In this document: positions 27,873-35,730 of the stretch, piece by piece
Layout of the letters: each line of letters opens with the position of its first letter
How positions within the stretch are numbered: position 1 is the stretch's first letter
Assembly (NCBI GenBank): GCA_913043275.1
Contig: CAJWLL010000022.1
Coordinates: 1-35,730, forward strand
Source of the DNA: an uncultured Flavobacteriaceae bacterium
GTDB lineage: Bacteria; Bacteroidota; Bacteroidia; Flavobacteriales; Flavobacteriaceae
Direction: 5' to 3'
Length of the DNA stretch: 35,730 nt
Translations under genes and position numbers: made by a program
The notes under the pieces: model-generated
What the model was told of the DNA's origin: nothing
What the model saw: only the letters and a program-made list of their open reading frames with translations
Database searches by the model: none

Positions 27873-28031
27873 ATGAAAAGGACCTTTCAACCTTCCAAAA
27901 GAAAAAGAAGAAACAAACATGGCTTCCGTGAAAGAATGGCTTCTGCCAATGGTAGAAAAGTATTGGCTAAAAGACGGGCTAAAGGTAGAAAGAAAATTTC
28001 AGTATCATCCGAGCCCCGACACAAAAAATGA
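27873..28031 (+). CDS. rpmH: 50S ribosomal protein bL34
   Basis: This 52-residue gene encodes [20 protein letters not shown] followed by [20 protein letters not shown] and a short tail ending PRHKK. The first 43 residues match bL34, a very basic protein of the large subunit; the tail is a few residues longer than in E. coli (46 aa). It has its own promoter and terminator and is not followed by rnpA, the classic neighbour. Confidence 0.97.
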   Translation: MKRTFQPSKRKRRNKHGFRERMASANGRKVLAKRRAKGRKKISVSSEPRHKK

Positions 28032-28050
28032 TAATAAAAAAACAATATTT

Positions 28051-28088
28051 AAAGGTGTTATTCTATTTTGAATAACACCTTTTTTTTT
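28051..28088 (+). terminator. Intrinsic terminator of rpmH
   Basis: A perfect 13-bp stem (AAAGGTGTTATTC with GAATAACACCTTT) around a 6-base loop is followed by an unbroken T run, 19 bases after the rpmH stop. Confidence 0.92.
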
Positions 28089-28118
28089 ATATTATGAAAA
28101 TTTTTCAAACTATTATTT

Positions 28119-30968
28119 ATGCCGAAAAGATCTGAGATAAAGAGCATTTTAATAATTGGTTCAGGCCCTATTATTATAGGGCAAGCCTGTGAATTTGACT
28201 ATTCAGGAACCCAAGCATTGCGGTCCATCAGAGAAGATGGAATTGAAACCATTCTTATCAATTCTAATCCTGCTACAATCATGACCGATCCTTCCATGGC
28301 GGATCATGTTTACCTAAAACCTTTAACAACAAAATCTATAATTGAGGTACTAAAAATTCACAAAGTTGATGCTGTTCTTCCCACGATGGGAGGACAGACT
28401 GCGCTCAACCTTTGTATTGAAGCCGATGATAAAGGTATATGGGATGATTTTGATATTGAAATCATAGGGGTTGATATCGAGGCGATCAATATCACCGAAG
28501 ATAGAGATCGTTTTAAAAAGCTACTTAAGACCATAGACATCCCTGTGGCCCCTGCAGAAACAGCAACCTCTTTACTTAAGGGAAAAGAAATTGCACAAAA
28601 ATTTGGTTTTCCATTGGTGATACGTCCTTCCTTTACATTGGGAGGTACAGGCGCCTCTTTTGTGCATCATGCTGGTGAATTTGAAGAATTATTGACCAGA
28701 GGTCTAGAAGCCTCTCCAATTCATGAAGTACTTATAGACAAAGCTCTTTTAGGCTGGAAAGAATACGAGTTGGAGCTTTTAAGGGATAAAAATGAAAACG
28801 TTGTCATAATATGTACCATTGAAAATATGGATCCCATGGGAATTCATACCGGAGACTCGATAACTGTAGCTCCAGCAATGACCTTATCAGATACCGCTTT
28901 TCAGCGTATGCGAGACATGGCCATCAAAATGATGAGAAGTATCGGTGATTTTGCTGGAGGCTGTAATGTTCAATTTGCTGTAAGTCCTGATGAAAAAGAG
29001 GAAATCATTGCAATTGAAATTAATCCTAGAGTTTCACGTTCTTCGGCATTGGCTTCAAAAGCTACGGGTTATCCTATTGCTAAAATAGCGGCAAAACTCG
29101 CTATAGGATATTGCTTGGATGAGCTAGAAAACCAAATTACCCAGTCGACCTCTGCACTTTTTGAACCCACATTAGATTATGTAATTGTGAAAATACCACG
29201 ATGGAACTTTGACAAGTTTGAAGGATCAGATCGCAAACTCGGATTGCAGATGAAGTCTGTAGGTGAGGTGATGGGTATTGGAAGATCTTTTCAGGAAGCA
29301 CTTCACAAAGCCACCCAATCTCTAGAGATTAAGCGTAACGGTTTAGGAGCAGATGGCAAAGGCTACACTGAATACGACCAAGTAATTGATAAACTTACCC
29401 ATGCCAGTTGGGATAGAGTTTTTGTCATATACGATGCCATTCAGATGGGAATCCCACTTAGTAGAATTTACGAAATCACCAAAATTGACATGTGGTTCTT
29501 GAAACAATATCAAGAATTGTACGAATTGGAAAAAGAAATCTCTAAGTTTAATATCGACAGCCTTGATAAAGGGTTGCTTTTGGAGGCCAAACAAAAAGGT
29601 TTTGCAGATCGTCAAATAGCCCATATGCTCGATTGCCTTGAGAGTGAGGTTAATAAGAAAAGAAAAGATATGGGTATTGAGAGGGTCTATAAATTGGTGG
29701 ATACTTGCGCCGCAGAATTTTCGGCCTCTACACCATACTATTATTCAACTTTTGAAGAAAAAATACAGTTGAAAGATAGTGAACCATACAGTGAAAACGA
29801 AAGTAAAGTCAGTGATCGCAAAAAAGTAATTGTTTTAGGTTCCGGACCAAACAGAATAGGTCAGGGTATAGAATTTGACTACTGTTGTGTTCATGGCGTT
29901 TTGGCCTCCTCAGAGTGTAATTACGAAACCATCATGATCAATTGTAATCCAGAAACGGTCTCTACCGATTTTGACATAGCCGATAAGCTGTATTTCGAAC
30001 CTGTTTTTTGGGAACATATCTATGACATCATTCAACACGAAAAGCCAGAGGGTGTTATAGTTCAACTCGGAGGACAAACTGCACTTAAATTGGCTGAAAA
30101 ATTAGACAGATATGGTGTCAAAATCATTGGGACTAGTTTTAAATCTCTTGACCTAGCAGAGGATCGTGGAAGTTTTTCTACCCTGTTAAAAAACAATGAT
30201 ATTCCTTACCCAGAGTTTGGAGTGGCAGAAACTGCTGATCAGGCACTTGCTTTGGCCGATGAGCTGGACTTCCCTATTTTGGTTAGACCTTCTTATGTAT
30301 TAGGAGGACAGGGTATGAAAATTGTGATAAACAAAGAGGAGTTGGAGACACATGTGGTAGATTTGCTTATAAAAATCCCCAATAATAAGCTTTTATTAGA
30401 TCATTATTTGGACGGTGCAATTGAGGCTGAAGCGGATGCTATTTGTGATGGAGAAAATGTATACATCATTGGTATAATGGAACACATTGAACCTTGTGGA
30501 ATACATTCTGGAGATTCAAATGCAATCCTTCCCGTATTCAACTTGGGAGAATTTGTCTTACAACAAATCAAAGACCATACTCACAAAATTGCACTGGCTT
30601 TGAAAACAAAAGGTTTGATCAATATCCAGTACGCTATTAAAGACGACAAAGTTTATGTGATTGAGGCTAACCCTAGGGCTTCAAGAACGGTCCCTTTTAT
30701 TTCCAAAGCCTATAACGAAGCCTACGTAAACTTTGCCACCAAAGTGATGTTGGGACAAAACAAGGTTACGGACTTTACTTTTACCCCTAAACTGGAGGGT
30801 TATGCAATCAAGCAACCTGTGTTTTCGTTTAACAAGTTTCCTAACGTCAACAAACAACTGGGTCCTGAAATGAAAAGCACCGGGGAAAGCATCTTATTTA
30901 TTGATAGTCTCAAGGAAGACGAATTTTACGATTTGTACGCTCGTAGAAAAATGTATCTCACCAAATAA
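28119..30968 (+). CDS. carB: Carbamoyl-phosphate synthase large subunit
   Basis: CarB makes carbamoyl phosphate for pyrimidines and arginine from bicarbonate, ATP and ammonia supplied by CarA. The 949-residue protein contains two homologous halves, each with an N-terminal domain (IIGSGPIIIGQACEFDYSG and VLGSGPNRIGQGIEFDYC) and an ATP-grasp domain (VIRPSFTLGGTG and LVRPSYVLGGQGM; metal ligands in IEINPRVSRSSAL and IEANPRASRTVPF). It stops after about 950 residues, so the C-terminal MGS-like allosteric domain of the 1073-residue E. coli enzyme is absent or vestigial, which is common in Bacteroidota. carA is not in the window. Confidence 0.96.
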   Translation: MPKRSEIKSILIIGSGPIIIGQACEFDYSGTQALRSIREDGIETILINSNPATIMTDPSMADHVYLKPLTTKSIIEVLKIHKVDAVLPTMGGQTALNLCIEADDKGIWDDFDIEIIGVDIEAINITEDRDRFKKLLKTIDIPVAPAETATSLLKGKEIAQKFGFPLVIRPSFTLGGTGASFVHHAGEFEELLTRGLEASPIHEVLIDKALLGWKEYELELLRDKNENVVIICTIENMDPMGIHTGDSITVAPAMTLSDTAFQRMRDMAIKMMRSIGDFAGGCNVQFAVSPDEKEEIIAIEINPRVSRSSALASKATGYPIAKIAAKLAIGYCLDELENQITQSTSALFEPTLDYVIVKIPRWNFDKFEGSDRKLGLQMKSVGEVMGIGRSFQEALHKATQSLEIKRNGLGADGKGYTEYDQVIDKLTHASWDRVFVIYDAIQMGIPLSRIYEITKIDMWFLKQYQELYELEKEISKFNIDSLDKGLLLEAKQKGFADRQIAHMLDCLESEVNKKRKDMGIERVYKLVDTCAAEFSASTPYYYSTFEEKIQLKDSEPYSENESKVSDRKKVIVLGSGPNRIGQGIEFDYCCVHGVLASSECNYETIMINCNPETVSTDFDIADKLYFEPVFWEHIYDIIQHEKPEGVIVQLGGQTALKLAEKLDRYGVKIIGTSFKSLDLAEDRGSFSTLLKNNDIPYPEFGVAETADQALALADELDFPILVRPSYVLGGQGMKIVINKEELETHVVDLLIKIPNNKLLLDHYLDGAIEAEADAICDGENVYIIGIMEHIEPCGIHSGDSNAILPVFNLGEFVLQQIKDHTHKIALALKTKGLINIQYAIKDDKVYVIEANPRASRTVPFISKAYNEAYVNFATKVMLGQNKVTDFTFTPKLEGYAIKQPVFSFNKFPNVNKQLGPEMKSTGESILFIDSLKEDEFYDLYARRKMYLTK

Positions 30969-31006
30969 TATATTATTCTCTATCTTAGTAAGACTATTTT
31001 ATTAGT

Positions 31007-31495
31007 ATGATTAATAAGAATGTTTTTGTACTCTTACTCATCTTTATTGCAATTTTATCGAGATTTTTGCCCCATCCCCCAAACTTCACACCCATTACTG
31101 CAATAGCTTTATTGTCCAGTAAAGGTTTTTACAACCGATGGATAGTGATTTTAATCCCCATTTTGAGTCTTTTTATCTCGGATTTATTTTTAGGATTGCA
31201 TGGAACCATACCCTTCGTTTATGCATCGTTTATATTGATCGCTGTTCTGGGTATGTATATTAAAAAAATCAATATTGTAATGGTGTTACTCTCTTCTACA
31301 GTTTTCTTTTTGGTCAGTAACTTCGGGGTATGGTTGTTACACTACCCAATCAGCTTTGAAGGACTGTTAAAATGCTATACCTTGGCACTTCCATTTTTTC
31401 TCAACACCATTTTAGGAGATTTAGTTTATGGAGGCTTGTTGATTTATCCTTTTTATGTGTTGCAAAGGAGAAATATGTTTGTCATCCATAGGTGA
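31007..31495 (+). CDS. DUF6580 family putative transport membrane protein
   Basis: The 162-residue protein has about five membrane helices. Its start, SRFLPHPPNFTPITAIALLS, and the ISDLFLGLHGT and GDLVYGGLL segments match DUF6580, a family resembling the substrate-binding S components of ECF vitamin transporters. The gene lies 38 bases after carB and about 150 bases before a cobalamin riboswitch and B12 receptor gene. A role in cobalamin or cobalt uptake is an attractive inference but is not shown; being upstream of the riboswitch it is not controlled by it unless cotranscribed. Confidence 0.8.
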   Translation: MINKNVFVLLLIFIAILSRFLPHPPNFTPITAIALLSSKGFYNRWIVILIPILSLFISDLFLGLHGTIPFVYASFILIAVLGMYIKKINIVMVLLSSTVFFLVSNFGVWLLHYPISFEGLLKCYTLALPFFLNTILGDLVYGGLLIYPFYVLQRRNMFVIHR

Positions 31496-31643
31496 TTTGT
31501 AGGAATTTTCTTCCACTCTTTACAGGGTTGAATTGATATGTGTTTTTTTTCTATGAAGTTATCAAAATTGTTCGCTGTATTGATCCGTATTATTGTGTTG
31601 ATTTAAATTGTTTTTCATCCTTCTACCCCTTGATTAATTTTCT

Positions 31644-31651
31644 TAAATTTG
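31644..31651 (+). promoter_or_regulatory. -7 box of the riboswitch-btuB transcript
   Basis: TAAATTTG matches TAnnTTTG and ends about 10 bases before the first riboswitch helix. A usual -33 box is not clear. Confidence 0.5.
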
Positions 31652-31659
31652 TGTAGTGA

Positions 31660-31862
31660 TAAGGTTTTGCATCGCAAATGAAAAGGGAAATTGGTTAAAA
31701 ACCAATGCTGTACCCGCAACTGTAAGCTGAGTCCGCACTGCGGATGTTTTTTGGAAACTCCATACCACTGATTTTATCGGGAAGGTGTCCAAAAAAACGC
31801 GAGCCAGGATACCTGCCGTTCATAGTGATCTGATACTTCGGGGATAAAGAATCAGCTTGCTG
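31660..31862 (+). promoter_or_regulatory. Cobalamin (B12) riboswitch
   Basis: The conserved core is complete and in order: GGTTTTGC...GCAAA hairpin, AAAAGGGAA, GCTGTACCCGCAACTGTAA (about 31707-31725), the TCCGC/GCGGA hairpin, CCACTG...GGGAAGGTG, and the B12 box GAGCCAGGATACCTGCC (about 31801-31817). A further imperfect CTGAT/ATCAG hairpin with CTTCGGGG follows before the coding region. Adenosyl- or another cobalamin is expected to switch off the downstream receptor gene. No long T run follows, so control is probably at translation. Confidence 0.95.
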
Positions 31863-31892
31863 TAAGGATATTAAGTCCCTTTATTATTTATT

Positions 31893-33761
31893 ATGAAGCT
31901 ATTAAATGCCCTGTTGGGTATAATACTCTCATTCTGTGCCTTGACTGCACAGAACCAGACTTTGGACAGCATCGTTGTATCAACAAATTACCTTGATGAA
32001 GTAGTGGTTACCGATTCCAGATTTGCCCTCAAGCGATCTCAATCCGGAAAAACCGTGGTTAAAATTAAACAAGAGGAAATTCAACAATTTTCAGGTTTGG
32101 GATTGGGCATCCTCTTATCGACCCATTTGGGAATCGATGTGATCGGTAAAAATTTATATTCAGGGCATAACCCCAGTACGATATCAATTAGAGGAGGCCG
32201 CAACCGTCAGGTTTTGATTTTGATTGACGGGGTAAGGGTATCTGATCCCTCCAGAATCGATAACGATTTTGATATCAATGCTTTGAGCATTGAAATGATA
32301 GAATCTATTGAGATAGTTAAGGGTGCTGCCAGCAGTTTATATGGAAGTTCTGCCGCTACAGGGGTGATCAATATCACCACCAAAAAAGCTAGGGATTCTT
32401 TTTGTTTGATGGCCAAAAAAACATGGGGTACCGAACAGGTCGCTAATCAATCCTTGGATCGATTCAACGCCGGAAATCACTTGATCCACCTCAGTGGTAC
32501 ACAAAGCGGTATTGGTATCAATTTGGCCTACTCAGAACGCTACAGCGACGGAATGACAGCGGTTGTAGGAAAAGAACCCGACCCTTTTAACAAATTCAAT
32601 TTTAATGTGGGACTTTCCGGTCATGTGACCCCTAAGCTTAAGTGGAAATTGGACTGGAATAAAGATGAGATCGAAGCAGATTATGACAATGGTTTCCCTT
32701 TAGAGCAGGCTGATTTTAACTATTCGACAATACTGGATCGTTTTTCCTTCAATACCCAGTATGATTACAATGTAGGAAGCCTAAACCTCAATGCAGGCTT
32801 TCAGCAGAACAAAAGAGAGTTTCAAAGTTCCTACCCCTTAGTTTATGAAAGTGATAATTTGAATATTGACTTTTTCAACAAATACGTTTTCAATAATAAT
32901 CTTTTCACCATTGTAGGTTTTCAATACCAGAAAGCTACGATGATAGCAGATTATAATCCTGAAGTTACCCAATCTGATTTTTATCTAAATTCTGTTTATC
33001 TTGATTCCTCCGGCTTGAATCTCAATGTGGGAATACGCTATAACTATCACAATGCTTATGACGGCCACTGGACCCACAGTTTGAACCCTTCCTACTCTTT
33101 TGATCTCAATGCCGATCATCAAATGAAGATTTTGACCAGTTACAGTAAAGCTTTTATTGCTCCCGGACTTTATCAGTTGTATGATCCTTTCTACGGAAAT
33201 AGTGATTTATTGCCAGAGAATAACGTAAGTTTTGAATTGGGTTTCGAGATTCGTTCCAACCAAAACACACTTTCAGCTGTCTATTACAATCGCAAAGAAG
33301 ATCCGACACTTATTTTTGGGCCTGCTGTAGAAGGCTATCCCTATGGTCGGTATACCAATTCCGATAAAGAAATTTATTACAGTGGGTTAGAGTTGGCCTA
33401 TGATTTTCAACTTTTTGATTTGGTCAAAACCCGCCTTAATTACATTTTTACGGAGACCACCGATGGTGATTTGAGGGGCATTCCTAAACATGCCATCAAT
33501 GGGGTCATTGATTTCCCCTTATCGGATCAAATGCACTTGAATTTAGTGGGTCAACATACAGGGGAGCGTATCGCCAATGATAACCTGACCTTGCTGGAGG
33601 CTTACTTCCTCTTTACTTTGCAGTTGAATCATCGACTAAAAAAGCCCAATGCCAATTTATTTCTGAGTGTCTATAACCTTTTTGATGACGAATATGTGAT
33701 CATCCCTCAATATGCATCGCGGGGAAGAAATGTCTTGGCAGGGATTTCAATCCAATTGTAG
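31893..33761 (+). CDS. btuB: TonB-dependent outer membrane receptor, BtuB-like (cobalamin)
   Basis: The 622-residue protein takes up cobalamin or a corrinoid across the outer membrane using TonB energy. It has a signal peptide (1-20), a TonB-box-like DEVVVTDSRF (35-44), a plug domain at about 45-165 (ISIRGGRNRQVLILIDGVRV, IEIVKGAASSLYGSSAATGVINI), and a C-terminal beta barrel ending in RGRNVLAGISIQL. Length matches E. coli BtuB (about 614). The B12 riboswitch immediately upstream supports the substrate. No BtuFCD genes are in the window. Its last 15 bases overlap the convergent protease gene. Confidence 0.92.
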   Translation: MKLLNALLGIILSFCALTAQNQTLDSIVVSTNYLDEVVVTDSRFALKRSQSGKTVVKIKQEEIQQFSGLGLGILLSTHLGIDVIGKNLYSGHNPSTISIRGGRNRQVLILIDGVRVSDPSRIDNDFDINALSIEMIESIEIVKGAASSLYGSSAATGVINITTKKARDSFCLMAKKTWGTEQVANQSLDRFNAGNHLIHLSGTQSGIGINLAYSERYSDGMTAVVGKEPDPFNKFNFNVGLSGHVTPKLKWKLDWNKDEIEADYDNGFPLEQADFNYSTILDRFSFNTQYDYNVGSLNLNAGFQQNKREFQSSYPLVYESDNLNIDFFNKYVFNNNLFTIVGFQYQKATMIADYNPEVTQSDFYLNSVYLDSSGLNLNVGIRYNYHNAYDGHWTHSLNPSYSFDLNADHQMKILTSYSKAFIAPGLYQLYDPFYGNSDLLPENNVSFELGFEIRSNQNTLSAVYYNRKEDPTLIFGPAVEGYPYGRYTNSDKEIYYSGLELAYDFQLFDLVKTRLNYIFTETTDGDLRGIPKHAINGVIDFPLSDQMHLNLVGQHTGERIANDNLTLLEAYFLFTLQLNHRLKKPNANLFLSVYNLFDDEYVIIPQYASRGRNVLAGISIQL

Positions 33762-35549
33762 CAGCGGTAATGTTTTGAGGGTAGTAATTGATTTGTTTTT
33801 GATGAACTCAGGGTCATCCACCATATTTTCCAATGGGAATACTGGGGTTTTCACCTTATATCTTGCTGCTTCTGGACTGAGATGTTTCAATGCTAAGGCC
33901 AAAAGTGGCTCAGAGCTTTCACCTAAGGCACCCATGTTAGTGAGGTCTTCTTTGAGCCTTAATTCATCCTGAGGTGACAGACCATCGGCGTAATCATAAA
34001 AATCCTCGCTATTGGCACTGTAAAAGGTCATGCTGTAAATTGCATAGGTATGATCGGGGTTTTTGGTTCCTTCATTATCAACGTAATCGTATAGTGCTGC
34101 AGGACCTCCAACGTTTTTTCCATAAGTGTTGTCTCCCACTTGAACCACATCGATATAGGGAGATAGACCATTGATTACCAACTCACTGGATGATGCACTG
34201 CGGCTGGAAGTGATAACATAGAGTTTATTAAAGTTCAATGAGTTTATAGCTCCACCTTCATCCAATTGATTGGTGAAATTTTCTCCAAGCCAGCTGGAGT
34301 ATTGTTGCTGATTCGCATTTAAAAAAGTCATGAGCTTTTTATTCCATAAATATTTGGCAAAGACCTCACCGTTAAATTGTCCTGTGATCATCCCTGCTAA
34401 GTTGACAGCCGAACGTGTCAACCCTCCTCCATTGTAGCGTAAATCGAGAATAAGTTCATCGATTTGCTCTGCTTTGAAATCCGAAAAAACATCATTGAGG
34501 TCATCGTCAAAACCTTGAGCAAATTGATTATACATCAAATAGCCTACCTTGATTTTGCCCACTTCAATTATCTTACTAATTTGTATGGGATTACTTTGGA
34601 ATTTTTCTGTTTTGGTAAGTGTAATATTCTTGCCATTGGGACTGAGTAGGTTATTACTTAGGTCAGCCATATTCAAGGTGTAGTCCAAATTATCACCGAA
34701 AAGCAATTCTCTATAGTTATTCAAGGTGAGATTTTTACTGTCTACACCAGTAAAAATGTCCCCTCTTTTGATGTCTTTGCTAGCAGCATCTGATTCTTCC
34801 AATATGTAGGTAACTACACCCAAAATACTTTCTCCAGAACCATACATAGACAATACGAATTCTAAGCCATTGCTGGCATCTATTCCTTTGATAGCATTTT
34901 CTATATCTTCATAATTAGACCTTATCACACTGTATTTGTCTTCTTTGTGTTTCAGAGACTCAAAAAAGGCCTCTGGTTCGGGATAGGGTTCAATAAGCTC
35001 TTTATACTTTGCAGAACTGACTGGTTTAATCGAATCATTTAGTTCAGGAACCTCCTCTTGCCATAAATAATATTCATTTAGTGTTTCCCAGATAAACTGA
35101 TGAATCCTAAAGTACTTTTCGCCTGTATAGCTGTCGTTGCATTCATTATTTATTTCTAGTGAAAGGCTGATTTTGTTTTCAATAACCTCTATTTGGGAAA
35201 CGGCTCCAATTATATTGGAACCACTAAGTAAATTGATACTGATGGAATCAACTATTTCGTAATTGCCCCGTATTCGTTTGTCTAGATATTTTAGATAAAA
35301 AGCATTATTTTCTAAAAAATGAATATTTGAAGCCTTACAATCATTAGTTGTTTTTTCTGAGTTTTGTACGGAATTGTCTTTTGTCAAATTCCAAGACCCT
35401 AACAAAAGGCTTGGAGATTTGCTAATATTGGAAACAGATTGAGCAGTTGTCTCTTCAATATTATCATTTGTCAGCTCTTTGTCTTTGGAACAATTAGTCC
35501 AGAGAAACAATAGGATACTAGAGAGAAGAGAGTAATAGGTGACTTTCAT
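33747..35549 (-). CDS. S41 family peptidase, lipoprotein
   Basis: The 600-residue protein has a lipoprotein signal ending LWTNC (Cys20) when started at the ATG at 35549; a longer frame from 35585 would spoil it. Residues about 45-145 look like a lipocalin-like beta domain (LLGSWNLTKD). Next come the S41 N-terminal region (FIWETLNEYYLW, about 152-163), a PDZ-like part (about 225-310) and the protease domain: YLMYNQFAQGFDDDL (338-351), LILDLRYNGGG (366-376), the Ser cluster SSRSASSSE (448-456) and the Lys in NTYGK (Lys478), giving a Ser-Lys type active site. The CSKDKE start resembles signals for surface lipoproteins. Target unknown. Confidence 0.92.
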   Translation of the reverse strand: MKVTYYSLLSSILLFLWTNCSKDKELTNDNIEETTAQSVSNISKSPSLLLGSWNLTKDNSVQNSEKTTNDCKASNIHFLENNAFYLKYLDKRIRGNYEIVDSISINLLSGSNIIGAVSQIEVIENKISLSLEINNECNDSYTGEKYFRIHQFIWETLNEYYLWQEEVPELNDSIKPVSSAKYKELIEPYPEPEAFFESLKHKEDKYSVIRSNYEDIENAIKGIDASNGLEFVLSMYGSGESILGVVTYILEESDAASKDIKRGDIFTGVDSKNLTLNNYRELLFGDNLDYTLNMADLSNNLLSPNGKNITLTKTEKFQSNPIQISKIIEVGKIKVGYLMYNQFAQGFDDDLNDVFSDFKAEQIDELILDLRYNGGGLTRSAVNLAGMITGQFNGEVFAKYLWNKKLMTFLNANQQQYSSWLGENFTNQLDEGGAINSLNFNKLYVITSSRSASSSELVINGLSPYIDVVQVGDNTYGKNVGGPAALYDYVDNEGTKNPDHTYAIYSMTFYSANSEDFYDYADGLSPQDELRLKEDLTNMGALGESSEPLLALALKHLSPEAARYKVKTPVFPLENMVDDPEFIKNKSITTLKTLPLLQLD

Positions 35550-35680
35550 TTCATTTATATCAATTTCCAAAATTACATATTTCATGCCAAATTCTCTATT
35601 TTTAAAAAGATTAAGAATTTTTTTCAGACTTAGGTGTATATAAATTTTATATGGTTTTATTTTATAAAAAAATATTATTT

Positions 35681-35730
35681 ATGAGTATTTTTAAATTGTT
35701 AAAAAGCACATTAATGAAAAAATATTTTTT
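35681..35730 (+). CDS. Possible start of a gene, cut by the right edge
   Basis: An ATG at 35681 opens a frame (MSIFKLLKSTLMKKYFF) with no stop to the edge; an in-frame ATG at 35714 (MKKYFF) also looks like a signal-peptide start. Only 50 bases are visible, so it cannot be confirmed. Confidence 0.25.
   Translation, partial: MSIFKLLKSTLMKKYF

Noticed and set aside
35550-35585. A longer start for the S41 protease
   Set aside because: It puts charged residues before the lipobox; the ATG at 35549 gives a standard lipoprotein signal.

Overview
The window looks like chromosomal DNA of a flavobacterium-like member of the Bacteroidota. It is AT-rich. Promoters where visible have the Bacteroidota form (TTTG or TTG, about 19 bases, then TAnnTTTG). 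The gene content fits too: a giant repeat-built surface protein of the kind usually exported by type IX secretion, DUF4199 and DUF6580 membrane proteins, MtaB, a B12-riboswitch-controlled TonB receptor, short-form CarB and several lipoproteins. No tRNA, rRNA, insertion sequence, prophage gene or CRISPR array was seen.

Layout. (1) 1-6361, minus: a >2120-residue secreted protein starting at GTG and running off the left edge, built from two alternating beta-sandwich-like repeat types (12 A and 8 B). (2) 6477-7573, plus: two very AT-rich lipoprotein genes, one with MORN-type repeats. (3) 7588-16678, minus: acyl-CoA dehydrogenase, MarR regulator, long-chain acyl-CoA ligase, PurL and an RsmB/NOP RNA methyltransferase. 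A perfect 18-bp palindrome lies directly upstream of the marR promoter. (4) 16679-17174: noncoding. (5) 17175-22207, minus: a tight envelope operon, DUF4199 membrane protein, GT2 glycosyltransferase, phosphosugar mutase, MsbA-like ABC exporter. (6) 22311-25921: ribosomal protein bL31B, an orphan peptide-binding lipoprotein, MtaB divergent from it, and a small GNAT-like protein. (7) 26331-28088: lytic transglycosylase, a TPR-like membrane protein and rpmH with its own promoter and terminator. (8) 28119-33761, plus: carB, a DUF6580 membrane protein, then a cobalamin riboswitch and a BtuB-like receptor. (9) 33747-35549, minus: an S41-family protease lipoprotein. A possible new gene starts at the right edge.

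How the genes work together. The ligase and acyl-CoA dehydrogenase activate and begin to oxidise fatty acids, with the MarR protein as their probable local regulator. The 22.2-17.2 kb operon looks like synthesis or modification and export of a lipid-linked sugar. The riboswitch and receptor form a B12-repressed cobalamin uptake module. The rest is mostly housekeeping: purine and pyrimidine synthesis, tRNA and rRNA modification, and ribosomal proteins. The most unusual items are the ordered domain register of the giant surface protein and the marR palindrome. I found no clear new defence or mobile system.
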